In this document: piece by piece, positions 1 to 6,073 of the stretch
Position numbering within the stretch: the first letter of the stretch is position 1
How the letters are laid out: every line of letters starts with the position of its first letter
NCBI GenBank assembly: GCA_003456035.1
Contig: DMPJ01000005.1
Span: 1 to 9,774 of the forward strand
Length of the DNA: 9,774 bases
Reading direction: 5' to 3'
DNA from: Planktothrix sp. UBA8402
GTDB taxonomy: Bacteria; Cyanobacteriota; Cyanobacteriia; Cyanobacteriales; Microcoleaceae
The notes under the pieces: generated by a model
Seen by the model: the letters and a program-made list of their open reading frames with translations, nothing else
Told to the model about the DNA's origin: nothing
Databases searched by the model: none
Program-made: the position numbers and the translations under genes

Positions 1-153
1 TTAGAACAACGAAAACGTATTGAGAGAAGTTGGAGTTATCGGATTCTAAATGTACAGTTATCTCGTTCGGTTCCGATTGCTAATTTAACCCGTTTTTCTC
101 CCCTTAACCCGGTCACTATTTTAACTATTTTTCACCATAGTTTATTCGCCTAA
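1..153 (+). CDS. 3' end of an unrecognised protein (partial, 50 residues)
   Basis: The first frame is open from the left edge to a TAA at 151-153 and gives 50 residues ending in HHSLFA. It is the only open frame across this stretch on either strand, so it is probably the C-terminal end of a gene that starts outside the window. The visible part begins with a basic, charged stretch (EQRKRIERSW) and continues with alternating hydrophobic and polar residues (LSRSVPIANLTRF). I do not recognise a family from it. It converges on the toxin gene, whose stop is 18 bp further on. A chance open frame of this length is possible, so confidence is moderate. Confidence 0.42.
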   Translation, partial: LEQRKRIERSWSYRILNVQLSRSVPIANLTRFSPLNPVTILTIFHHSLFA

Positions 154-157
154 CGCC

Positions 158-170
158 CTTGATTTTCAAG
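158..170. terminator. small hairpin between convergent genes
   Basis: CTTGA-TTT-TCAAG forms a 5-bp perfect stem with a 3-nt loop in the 18-bp gap between the convergent stops at 153 and 172. The position suits a bidirectional terminator, but the stem is short and no clear T-run follows on either strand. It is a weak candidate. Confidence 0.2.
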
Positions 171-171
171 T

Positions 172-453
172 CTAGTAGACATCATCATGGTTGCCAATAT
201 TTAACAGTAAAATTGTATTTTCAGAGTCATTCACAACAATGAAATCGAACAAAATACGATAATGATAGTCAATTGAAGATGACCAAATACCGTCAAATTC
301 ACCAGAAAGTTTATGAGTTTTTAGAGTGGGATGGAAGGGATCGGTGACAAGTTTACGGAGAGTTTCTTCGATAGCAACTCGCAACTGCGGATTTTGGCGA
401 ATTAATCGTTTGTAGGATCTTAAAGATTTAGGAGTCCAAGCAATTCTTCTCAA
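172..453 (-). CDS. RelE/YafQ-like type II toxin (probable mRNA interferase)
   Basis: This 93-residue protein has the size and architecture of the RelE/YafQ/plasmid-stabilisation toxin superfamily. A basic helical N-terminus (SLRSYKRLIRQNPQLR, 10-25) is followed by the usual KLSGEFDGIWS strand-turn (48-58), then YHYRILF (63-69), ILLLNIGNHDDVY (81-93) and the family's terminal H-D-x-V-Y ending. Members of this family cleave mRNA in the ribosomal A site; cleavage by this protein is inferred. Against E. coli YafQ as I remember it, the C-terminal His (H89) and the terminal aromatic residue are kept, while the middle His/Asp pair is replaced (S60, H64). It may therefore belong to another RelE subgroup. 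The start is TTG at 453-451, supported by AGGGAG eight bases upstream; there is no nearby ATG. The TTGA overlap with the upstream antitoxin stop implies translational coupling. Confidence 0.85.
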   Translation of the reverse strand: MRRIAWTPKSLRSYKRLIRQNPQLRVAIEETLRKLVTDPFHPTLKTHKLSGEFDGIWSSSIDYHYRILFDFIVVNDSENTILLLNIGNHDDVY

Positions 454-674
454 GTATCTAACTCCCTGAGAAAATCATCTACAGAACCCACTTTAATCAT
501 GCCTTCTGAGGCTTCTTGTCGAACTTCTTGAAGTTCTTGTCGTAGTTTCTCTTTACGGTTTCTCTGTAGGCGCTTAACTAAGATTTCAACGACTAGGTTT
601 TGCTCCTCAAAGGATAGAGATTCTACTGTATCGATCGCTTGTTGAAGTCTTGAAGTTTCTAATCTTTCAGACAT
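450..674 (-). CDS. small antitoxin partner of the RelE/YafQ-like toxin
   Basis: A 74-residue, strongly charged, mostly helical protein encoded immediately upstream of the toxin and overlapping it by four bases, the classic antitoxin-first arrangement. The N-terminal part (LQQAIDTVESLSFEEQNLVVEILVKRL) looks like two amphipathic helices that could dimerise. A basic coiled region (RNRKEKLRQELQEVRQE, 38-54) leads to a C-terminal tail, EGMIKVGSVDDFLREL, of the kind that wraps a RelE-fold toxin. The N-terminus is not an obvious ribbon-helix-helix, Phd or Xre domain. The antitoxin role rests mainly on context and tail. The ATG lacks a close Shine-Dalgarno; AGGTGG lies 19 bases away. An extended -10 promoter and a palindrome over the start codon suggest its own autoregulated transcription unit. 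Confidence 0.78.
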   Translation of the reverse strand: MSERLETSRLQQAIDTVESLSFEEQNLVVEILVKRLQRNRKEKLRQELQEVRQEASEGMIKVGSVDDFLRELDT

Positions 675-689
675 ATATGATCTGTGAAA
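665..689. promoter_or_regulatory. palindromic operator candidate over the antitoxin start codon
   Basis: On the plus strand, CAGA (668-671), the self-complementary CATATATG (672-679), an extra A, and TCTG (681-684) form a near-perfect palindrome. Flanking TTT (665-667) and AAA (687-689) extend it imperfectly. It covers the antitoxin ATG (complement of 672-674) and lies just downstream of a -10 element, the usual place for antitoxin/toxin autorepression. Binding is inferred. Confidence 0.38.
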
Positions 690-701
690 ATTGCCACCTA
701 A

Positions 702-710
702 ATTATAACA
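702..710 (-). promoter_or_regulatory. extended -10 promoter for the antitoxin/toxin pair
   Basis: Read on the minus strand, this is TGTTATAAT, a perfect TATAAT with the TGn extension. It sits in the 45-bp gap between the ParD-like gene and the small antitoxin gene. The -35 position (complement of 725-730) is poor, which an extended -10 can tolerate. It would start transcription close to 695 and let the antitoxin/toxin pair be expressed separately from the ParD-like gene. Confidence 0.45.
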
Positions 711-719
711 TAAAACGAT

Positions 720-1010
720 TCATGCCTGTACCTCTCTCGCTAATTTAACTTTATCTCTCAGTCGAGCAATAACCATTTCTCCATCAAAAGATTCTCCTCG
801 TTTTGATTGTTCTAATCCTTCCTCAATTTTCTGCCGTGTTTGTGCAAACCAAGCCAAATATTCTGAATTTTCTTCTGATTCATTCCATGTAATTTGATCG
901 GCTAGAAACATTAATGCGGTATCGATCGCATCTTCCAATGAAGCATACCGACCTTGCTGTACTAATAGTTCTAGCAGGTGTGTTTGTTCTTGACTTAATG
1001 TAATTTGCAT
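720..1010 (-). CDS. ParD-like ribbon-helix-helix antitoxin without an adjacent ParE
   Basis: This 96-residue protein matches the ParD/CC2985 antitoxin pattern. An N-terminal beta strand (MQITLSQEQ) is followed by QGRYASLEDAIDTALMFL (19-36), the RHH helix pair with the typical G-R-Y-x-S motif. An acidic linker (41-52) leads to the C-terminal toxin-binding helix, TRQKIEEGLEQSKRGESFDGE (58-78). RHH dimers normally bind their operator through the N-terminal strand and neutralise ParE/RelE-fold toxins with the C-terminus. The ATG has a strong ribosome site (AAGGAGAT, seven bases upstream). No ParE-like gene follows; the next genes, 45 bp downstream, are the small antitoxin and RelE/YafQ-like toxin. 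It may be an orphan, may have lost its toxin, or may add a second antitoxin to the downstream toxin. Confidence 0.82.
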   Translation of the reverse strand: MQITLSQEQTHLLELLVQQGRYASLEDAIDTALMFLADQITWNESEENSEYLAWFAQTRQKIEEGLEQSKRGESFDGEMVIARLRDKVKLAREVQA

Positions 1011-1167
1011 GACTGTTATCTCCTTAATTAATGCTTTTCGGGTTAAATTGATCCTGATGGATTAATAGAGAGAGTTGGGCGAGTTTATAATATTTATGGT
1101 TAAGAATAAAAATTATTACCGAACCCGCCCCTATAATTGGATGTTTGATATTTTCCAGAATTGACAA

Positions 1168-1716
1168 CTAATGTTGATCTGAAATTAAAGCGACATCAAT
1201 TTGTTCTGCTTGGGGTTGGCTAATTTCAACTTGTAAATTAGGCCCAAAGAATTTAGCAATTTTATCCTGTTTTTTTTGCCAATTTTCCAGAGACATAAAC
1301 GGAGAATCAAACTCTAAAATTAATGAATAGGAATCATTAATTAAGGTTTCTCTGATACCCTGGAGGAGGGGACGTTCTTCTCGGTTGGGGCTAAGTCCTA
1401 AACGTTCCAAAACATCGGATAAATGGGCTTCTTGGCCATAGCGATAACGGGTGACATCTTTGCGGACTTGATTTTGAGTTTCTGTAGCCTGTTGCTCTCG
1501 ACGGGCTGCGACCTCCGAGGATGTATCTTGAGTAAAAGGTATGGGTTTGAGTTCTGCCGCTTTTAGGGCTAATCCTCCCAATAATACGGGAATTCCATAG
1601 AAAAATCCTGCTAAGTTCAATGTAGCATTATCCGTAAAATAGGCGGCAAAACCAACTACAGTTAAGATTCCACCTACCACTAAACCTAGGGCGCCCAAAG
1701 AAATTTGACGTAACAT
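1168..1716 (-). CDS. DUF2854-family membrane protein
   Basis: A 182-residue protein recognised as the DUF2854 family conserved in cyanobacteria and plastid-bearing plants; its molecular function is not known to me. Two hydrophobic segments are visible, residues 5-27 (ISLGALGLVVGGILTVVGF core) and about 33-51 (LNLAGFFYGIPVLLGGLAL). They make a helical hairpin separated by a short TDNAT loop. The remaining ~130 residues are soluble: a charged QEQQ-type linker (68-90), a conserved-looking HLSDVLERLGLSP (98-110), and an alpha/beta tail with SYSLILEFDSPFMSLENW (129-146). A membrane location, probably thylakoid or plasma membrane, is inferred. I chose the ATG at 1716. An in-frame TTG nine bases upstream would add three residues but gives a less natural N-terminus, and neither start has a good Shine-Dalgarno. 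The gene appears monocistronic. Confidence 0.85.
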   Translation of the reverse strand: MLRQISLGALGLVVGGILTVVGFAAYFTDNATLNLAGFFYGIPVLLGGLALKAAELKPIPFTQDTSSEVAARREQQATETQNQVRKDVTRYRYGQEAHLSDVLERLGLSPNREERPLLQGIRETLINDSYSLILEFDSPFMSLENWQKKQDKIAKFFGPNLQVEISQPQAEQIDVALISDQH

Positions 1717-1750
1717 ATTAATCAAAAGTATTCCGCTAGAACTTACTCTT

Positions 1751-1795
1751 TTGATTCTAAGCTGCTACGCCATTTTATGGTTTATTATATATAAT
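1751..1795. promoter_or_regulatory. AT-rich divergent promoter region
   Basis: The 95-bp gap between the DUF2854 gene (minus) and the 88-residue gene (plus) contains overlapping, back-to-back TATAAT hexamers: minus strand at 1784-1789 and plus strand at 1790-1795. A TTGATT at 1751-1756 could serve as a plus-strand -35 only with a different, weaker -10 (1774-1779). Neither TATAAT has a good -35 at 16-18 bp. The plus-strand hexamer is only 16 bases from the ATG at 1812, so that transcript would have a very short leader. The region clearly holds the start signals for both genes, but exact elements are uncertain. Confidence 0.33.
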
Positions 1796-1811
1796 TAATA
1801 AAACTTTTAAC

Positions 1812-2078
1812 ATGACAACCAACGACGAAGATCAATCGACTGCTAGTATAAAACGCAAGCTGCTAGAACAGATTAATACCCTCAGATGCGAAGATGAACG
1901 AATGTATAATATCCTAGCCATTGATGTTTGGGCTTTAGCTAAAACAATGGATGAGTTTCAACCGGGCTTTTGGGGGGCTTTTATGAAAAACCGTGAAAAA
2001 GCGTTAAAACGTTTCCTTGCGGAGTCGGCTAAAAATAAGCCTGATACTGATACTAAACGTCCTCCTTTTCTGCGCTAA
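1812..2078 (+). CDS. small conserved-looking protein of unknown function (88 residues)
   Basis: I do not recognise a named family. The protein is soluble and mostly helical, with no membrane segment or signal peptide. An acidic N-terminus (TTNDEDQS) is followed by a basic helix (SIKRKLLEQINTL, 12-24). A tryptophan-rich core follows, VWALAKTMDEFQPGFWGAFMKN (39-60), then a basic helix KALKRFLAES (63-72) and a Lys/Pro-rich tail ending PPFLR. The aromatic DEFQPGFWGAF stretch looks like the conserved functional part. The ATG has no Shine-Dalgarno, and the very short AT-rich leader fits leaderless or near-leaderless translation. It converges tail-to-tail with the next gene (8 bp between stops). The start codon, open frame and ordinary composition make it a credible gene. 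Confidence 0.65.
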   Translation: MTTNDEDQSTASIKRKLLEQINTLRCEDERMYNILAIDVWALAKTMDEFQPGFWGAFMKNREKALKRFLAESAKNKPDTDTKRPPFLR

Positions 2079-2086
2079 TCCAATTC

Positions 2087-3178
2087 CTAACTGAAATAGG
2101 TGTGAATATTAACTCCTCTTTTGTTCATTACTGCTTCAAATAAGGGAGTTGAAAGTACCTGTTCAACAGGCCAAACACCGGGTTTTTGAAGTTTACCATT
2201 TAAGCAAAGTTCCGCAATAGTTCCAGTGCCAATTCCGGCAATTTTAGCGGTATTTTCATGAACAATTGTAGAACAAAAATCAACGGTTTTTCCTTGTTTA
2301 ATTCCGGTCACACAGGAACGAACTGCTACCCCGATTCCACTCCAAATATCGGTGATATTAGTCATCTTATAACTAACTTGAGATAAAAACTCAATTACGG
2401 CGGGATTTCTCAGCCAACTTTCTGGCCACCAATGGGCTACACTCCAAGTTAGATAATTATAAAAATCGGGAATAGTGCCAAATTTTGTAATTACGGTTTT
2501 AACGGGAAAAGACTCGACTAGGGTAAAACATTCTGGCATATCAAACCAATAAACTCCGGTTTTTCCGTAGGGGGGAGGAAATTCAATGGTTTCTCTTTCG
2601 CTATAGGGTTTAATTGTTTGCCATTTTCCGTTTATCCAGATTTGAAAAGGACTTTGTAACCCCAAAAAGGTAGTTCTCATTACGGTTATTCCTGCACCGC
2701 CTGACCCACCAACAACATAACTTAAGTGGATTTTTTCGACTTGATCAAATTGTTCGACTCCTTGACGCACCATGCTATTAGAAATACCAGGAAAAATACC
2801 CGTATTAATAATAGCGGTGACTCCGGCATTTTTAGCGGCTTCAGAATGGTCTAAAATCCTGCGGGTAAAGTCTCGGTTATCGCTAACATCAATATAGTTA
2901 ACTTGATGTTGAATACAGGTTTCTAAAACCCCTAAATCTCGATATTGAAAAGGCCCGGCACAGTGAATAACTAAATCGGAATTGGCGATCGCTTTTTCTA
3001 ATTTATGTTGATCTTCTAAATCTAATTCTAACATCTGAAACTCAGAATTAATCGCAATATTTTCCGTAAGTTTACGTCGGGTAATAGTAATATCGGCGGA
3101 TGTATGTTGGGCTAAATCTTCGGCAACACTATTGCCAATTCGGCCTCTACCTCCTAGGATTAAAACTTGTTTATTCAT
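2087..3178 (-). CDS. saccharopine dehydrogenase-family NAD(P)-binding protein
   Basis: A 363-residue protein with an N-terminal Rossmann fold: VLILGGRGRIG (5-15) is the dinucleotide-binding glycine loop, and TITRRK (31-36) is the second strand, with arginines that suggest NADP over NAD (inference). Further family features are SDLVIHCAGPF (67-77), NYIDVSDNRDF (94-104) and TGIFPGISN (126-134), the normal domain-boundary motif of saccharopine dehydrogenase-like reductases. The C-terminal GVWPVEQVL (334-342) also matches this group. Family members include true saccharopine reductases and many enzymes of unknown substrate; lysine metabolism should not be assumed. No membrane segment is evident. 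The ATG is preceded by AAGGA nine bases upstream. The gene lies 47 bp downstream of the cNMP/MGS-like gene on the same strand, with no obvious terminator between, so they are probably co-transcribed. Confidence 0.83.
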   Translation of the reverse strand: MNKQVLILGGRGRIGNSVAEDLAQHTSADITITRRKLTENIAINSEFQMLELDLEDQHKLEKAIANSDLVIHCAGPFQYRDLGVLETCIQHQVNYIDVSDNRDFTRRILDHSEAAKNAGVTAIINTGIFPGISNSMVRQGVEQFDQVEKIHLSYVVGGSGGAGITVMRTTFLGLQSPFQIWINGKWQTIKPYSERETIEFPPPYGKTGVYWFDMPECFTLVESFPVKTVITKFGTIPDFYNYLTWSVAHWWPESWLRNPAVIEFLSQVSYKMTNITDIWSGIGVAVRSCVTGIKQGKTVDFCSTIVHENTAKIAGIGTGTIAELCLNGKLQKPGVWPVEQVLSTPLFEAVMNKRGVNIHTYFS

Positions 3179-3225
3179 GGGATAATTTCCTTGATTTGAT
3201 AGATTTTTAGGGATTAATTTTGCCT

Positions 3226-4014
3226 TTATTCCAAATATTGAAAAATAGCATTTGCTGTTAATAAGTTTGTAGAAAATAGAACTTGTTGTAAGTCACATAA
3301 CCGAGATAAGGCTTCAATTGATGCTGAATTTGATTCGACTTTTATCGGATCTCTTAGATAGACAATTGCTTTAACTTGGTCTAACAAAATTTGATGACCT
3401 ATCGCGGTTTCACCCAAAATTAAACTCTGGGGTTCAATTACTTGACTAATGGTTAAATTTGTGTTTTGTTCTAAGATTTTTTTTAACTTGTCGGAGGTAA
3501 TAACCGAGAAGTTTTTAATAATATGAAGATGATCCTTAATTAAATTAATTAAATCTGAAAATAAGTTTTCATCTGCTAATAATACAATAATTTCCATTGG
3601 ATCTTCTTTGTCATTTTTTCGTAAATCGTTAACTAAATTATGGGTGACAAAATCGACTAATTTAACTGCTAAATAAGGTTTTTTAAATTTCAACTTTTCA
3701 ATATCATCAAAAGTCATAATTGCGATCGCCCCATCACTAGCCGCAATAAAATCCGACCTAAAACCTTGAATAAATGCCATTTCCCCTAAAATATCCCCTT
3801 TAGTGCGACTAGAATTTTCCATCTGGTCATCACTAACACTGACTTCTCCAGATAGAATAATCCCAAAGGATGAATCCTGAACCGTTTGGGGCATAATCAC
3901 TTGTAAATCAAAGAACTTATGAATCGAAAAATATTCGCTAATAATCTCGATTTCTTCTGTATAAAATTGTCTAAAAATATCTAACTTTAATAATAATTCC
4001 GTTTTCTGATCCAT
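3226..4014 (-). CDS. cyclic-nucleotide-binding domain fused to a degenerate methylglyoxal-synthase-like domain
   Basis: A 262-residue two-domain protein. Residues 1-125 form a CRP/cAMP-binding beta-roll: IILSGEVSVSD (52-62), then the phosphate-binding cassette GDILGEMAFIQGFRSDF (73-89), in which E78, R86 and S87 match the E/R-S residues that hold cyclic nucleotide in CRP. A linker (126-139) leads to residues 140-262, which align with E. coli MgsA from MEIIVLLADEN through KAIVYLRDP (215-223) to STNLLTANAIF (248-258). Most catalytic positions differ: MgsA His19/Asp20 become D148/E149, Asp71 becomes E202, His98 becomes N229 and Asp101 becomes S232; only Asp91 (D222) is kept. Enzyme activity is therefore doubtful and a sensor role is inferred. 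There is no helix-turn-helix. The ATG has GGAG eight bases upstream. It is the first gene of a pair with the Rossmann protein and is divergent from cobJ. Confidence 0.75.
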   Translation of the reverse strand: MDQKTELLLKLDIFRQFYTEEIEIISEYFSIHKFFDLQVIMPQTVQDSSFGIILSGEVSVSDDQMENSSRTKGDILGEMAFIQGFRSDFIAASDGAIAIMTFDDIEKLKFKKPYLAVKLVDFVTHNLVNDLRKNDKEDPMEIIVLLADENLFSDLINLIKDHLHIIKNFSVITSDKLKKILEQNTNLTISQVIEPQSLILGETAIGHQILLDQVKAIVYLRDPIKVESNSASIEALSRLCDLQQVLFSTNLLTANAIFQYLE

Positions 4015-4078
4015 TATAGATGCTCCGCCTTTTTACCTAAAATAAAAATTGACAACTTGCTCACAGGTTTAGTTCTAT

Positions 4079-4106
4079 TTGATAATTCCTCAATACATGA
4101 TAATAT
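4079..4106 (+). promoter_or_regulatory. cobJ: sigma70-type promoter for the corrin gene
   Basis: TTGATA (4079-4084), a 16-bp spacer, and TAATAT (4101-4106) preceded by an extended-10 TG (4098-4099) give a good housekeeping-type promoter. Transcription would begin near 4113, leaving about 75 bases of leader before 4188. A tandem TGATAATA repeat (4098-4105 and 4106-4113) overlaps the -10. A separate TTGACA at 4049-4054 has only a weak -10 (TTCTAT, 4073-4078) behind it and is a less likely alternative. Confidence 0.45.
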
Positions 4107-4129
4107 GATAATAAATAGGAGTATTCCCC

Positions 4130-4165
4130 ATGTACAATAAAAAAGAAACAAGTTCTCTATTCTAA
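4130..4165 (+). CDS. possible 11-residue leader peptide upstream of cobJ
   Basis: AGGAG (4117-4121), an 8-base spacer and ATG at 4130 open a tiny frame, MYNKKETSSLF, ending at TAA 4163-4165. It lies inside the predicted leader of the CbiG-CobJ gene, 22 bases before that gene's ATG and out of frame with it. The main gene itself has no recognisable Shine-Dalgarno, whereas this small frame has an ideal one. Translation of the leader could therefore deliver ribosomes to, or control, the main start. I see no family, and a short frame like this can arise by chance. Confidence 0.32.
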   Translation: MYNKKETSSLF

Positions 4166-4187
4166 TCTATTTCCGTTAGCCCTAAAG

Positions 4188-6056
4188 ATGAGTTTTTCCC
4201 AATTTCAACCCATTGCTGCCATTGCTACGACTCCCCAAGCACTACAAACACTCCATCCCCTGTGTCAACGTTTAAATGCGATCCTGTGGATACCCGATAC
4301 CCTCGCCCCCTTACCCGGAACACAAGTCTATTCCGGTTCTCTATCGGAACACATAGCCCAACTTTGGTCAAGTCACCGGGCGTTAATTTTTGGTTTAGCC
4401 CTAGGTGCTGTGGTGCGATTAATTGCCCCTTTATTACAACATAAATCCAGTGATCCTGCGGTTCTAGTTGTTGATCAAAATGGAAAATTCGTGATCAGTG
4501 TATCCGGTGGACATCAAGCAGGCGCTGACCAACTAACTCGCCTACTGGCCCTACAATTGAACGCCACACCGATAATTACCGGGGCGGCCAATGGTTTAAA
4601 ATTACCTGCGGTGGATTTGTTGGGAGTTCGGTTTGGTTGGGGACGGGGACAAGGAGACTGGACGGCTGTAAGTGCTGCTATGGCTAGGGGAGAACAGATC
4701 AAGGTGATTCAGGAGGCGGGTTCAAATTTATGGCAAAAGGGTTTACCTCAAGGTCATTCTTTTGATTTGACTCCCAGTACAGAAACGGCGGAAAATACCC
4801 CTAGAATTTACATCAGTTGTCTAAATAAGCTGGCATCCCATACCCCTCAAGTTCAATGGTTTCCCAGGGTGTTATGGGTCGGTGTGGGTTGCGAACGCTT
4901 CACCCCTAGGAGTTTAATTGAAACGGCAATTGAGCAGGTTTTAGAACAGTATAATTTAGGGGAAAATGCGATCGCCGGAATTGCCACTTTAGATATTAAA
5001 GCAGATGAACCCGGATTAGTGGAATTGTGCCAAGACAAAAATTGGCCTTTACGCACCTTTGGGCCAGAAGTCTTGCGAGAAATAGAAGTTCCTAACCCGT
5101 CTCAGGTGGTGTCAGCAGAAGTCGGAACTCCGAGTGTGGCTGAAGCCGCAGCATTACAAGCCGCCGGGGTTAAGCAGTTATTGGTTTCTAAGCAAATTTA
5201 TCGGGCCTTACCATCGGAATCGGGCCCAAATCGGATCGGACAGGCGGTAACGGTGGCTATTGCTGAAGCTGAACAGGAATATATTGGCCGCACCGGGGAG
5301 TTATTTTTAGTGGGAACTGGCCCAGGGGCACTGGATCAAATTACCCCGGCTGCTCAAACAGCCATTGTCCAGGCCGATGTGGTGATTGGATATTCCTTGT
5401 ATTTGGACTTGATTCGGCCATTGTTACATGGGGGCCAGATTATTGAATCCTATCCCATTACCCAAGAACGTCAACGGGCAGAACGGGCAATTGATTTAGC
5501 CCAATGGGGGTTAACGGTGGCGGTGGTATCGTCGGGGGACTGTGGAATTTATGGGATGGCCGGGTTAGTGTTTGAACAGTTGCGGACAAGGGGTTGGGAT
5601 GGGAAAACTCCGGGGGTGCGGGTGTTTCCGGGAATTAGTGCTTTACAGTCGGCGGCGAGTCGGGTGGGGGCGCCCTTAATGCACGATTTTTGTGCGATTA
5701 GTTTGAGTGATTTATTGACACCTTGGGAAGTGATTGAAAAACGATTAACGGCGGCGGCTCAAGGGGATTTTATTTGTATTTTATATAATCCGCGATCGCG
5801 CACTCGTACCGAGCAATTACACACCGCTAAACGGATTTTTTTACAAGCTCGTTCTGGGAATACTCCGGTGGCGATCGTTCGTTCGGCTTATCGACCCGAT
5901 GAGGAAATTAAGTTAACAACTTTAGAACAATTTAATCCCGATGCGGTGGATATGTTAACAACAGTATTAATCGGAAATCAAAGTACCGGAATTTATCAAA
6001 ATTGGATGATTACACCCAGAGGATATTTAGGATTTATAGCGGAGAATACTGATTAA
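4188..6056 (+). CDS. cobJ: CbiG-CobJ fusion: cobalt-precorrin-5A hydrolase / precorrin-3B C17-methyltransferase
   Basis: A 622-residue bifunctional enzyme of the corrin ring pathway (cobamide synthesis, cytoplasm). Residues 1-360 are CbiG: ALGAVVRLIAP (71-81), SVSGGHQAGADQLTRLLA (104-121), a variable linker (about 165-225), and the C-terminal CbiG domain with VGVGCERFTP (231-240), IATLDIKADEPGL (265-277) and AEAAALQAAG (318-327). CbiG opens the delta-lactone of cobalt-precorrin-5A and releases acetaldehyde. Residues 371-622 are CobJ/CbiH, an SAM-dependent tetrapyrrole methylase that methylates C17 and contracts the ring: LVGTGPG (374-380), SSGDCGIYGMAG (448-459), FPGISALQSAA (480-490), LYNPRSRTR (532-540). 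This fusion is, to my knowledge, common in cyanobacteria. The start at 4188 has no Shine-Dalgarno. No frameshift or missing motif is seen. Confidence 0.93.
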   Translation: MSFSQFQPIAAIATTPQALQTLHPLCQRLNAILWIPDTLAPLPGTQVYSGSLSEHIAQLWSSHRALIFGLALGAVVRLIAPLLQHKSSDPAVLVVDQNGKFVISVSGGHQAGADQLTRLLALQLNATPIITGAANGLKLPAVDLLGVRFGWGRGQGDWTAVSAAMARGEQIKVIQEAGSNLWQKGLPQGHSFDLTPSTETAENTPRIYISCLNKLASHTPQVQWFPRVLWVGVGCERFTPRSLIETAIEQVLEQYNLGENAIAGIATLDIKADEPGLVELCQDKNWPLRTFGPEVLREIEVPNPSQVVSAEVGTPSVAEAAALQAAGVKQLLVSKQIYRALPSESGPNRIGQAVTVAIAEAEQEYIGRTGELFLVGTGPGALDQITPAAQTAIVQADVVIGYSLYLDLIRPLLHGGQIIESYPITQERQRAERAIDLAQWGLTVAVVSSGDCGIYGMAGLVFEQLRTRGWDGKTPGVRVFPGISALQSAASRVGAPLMHDFCAISLSDLLTPWEVIEKRLTAAAQGDFICILYNPRSRTRTEQLHTAKRIFLQARSGNTPVAIVRSAYRPDEEIKLTTLEQFNPDAVDMLTTVLIGNQSTGIYQNWMITPRGYLGFIAENTD

Positions 6057-6073
6057 GAGATCCGGGATTCTCT
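6056..6073 (+). terminator. weak hairpin after cobJ
   Basis: AGAGATCC, then G, then GGATTCTCT can pair as an imperfect stem (one bulged T) right at the cobJ stop codon. The loop is very tight and no T-run follows, so it may not terminate. If it does not, the downstream toxin-antitoxin pair could be reached by read-through. Confidence 0.15.

Noticed and set aside
1077..1137. Terminator-like GGGCG...CGCCC pairing between the DUF2854 and ParD-like genes
   Set aside because: The arms are about 50 bases apart with no continuing complementarity or T-run.
2087..3178. True lysine-pathway saccharopine dehydrogenase
   Set aside because: Only the fold and general family motifs are visible, and no lysine-metabolism genes are nearby; a specific substrate cannot be assigned.
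3226..4014. CRP/FNR-type transcription factor
   Set aside because: The cNMP domain is clear, but no helix-turn-helix follows; the C-terminal half instead aligns with the methylglyoxal-synthase fold.
4015..4187. Cobalamin riboswitch upstream of the CbiG-CobJ gene
   Set aside because: I looked for the conserved B12-box type sequence (GCCACTG-like) and an extended paired structure. The region is AT-rich, short and lacks the box.
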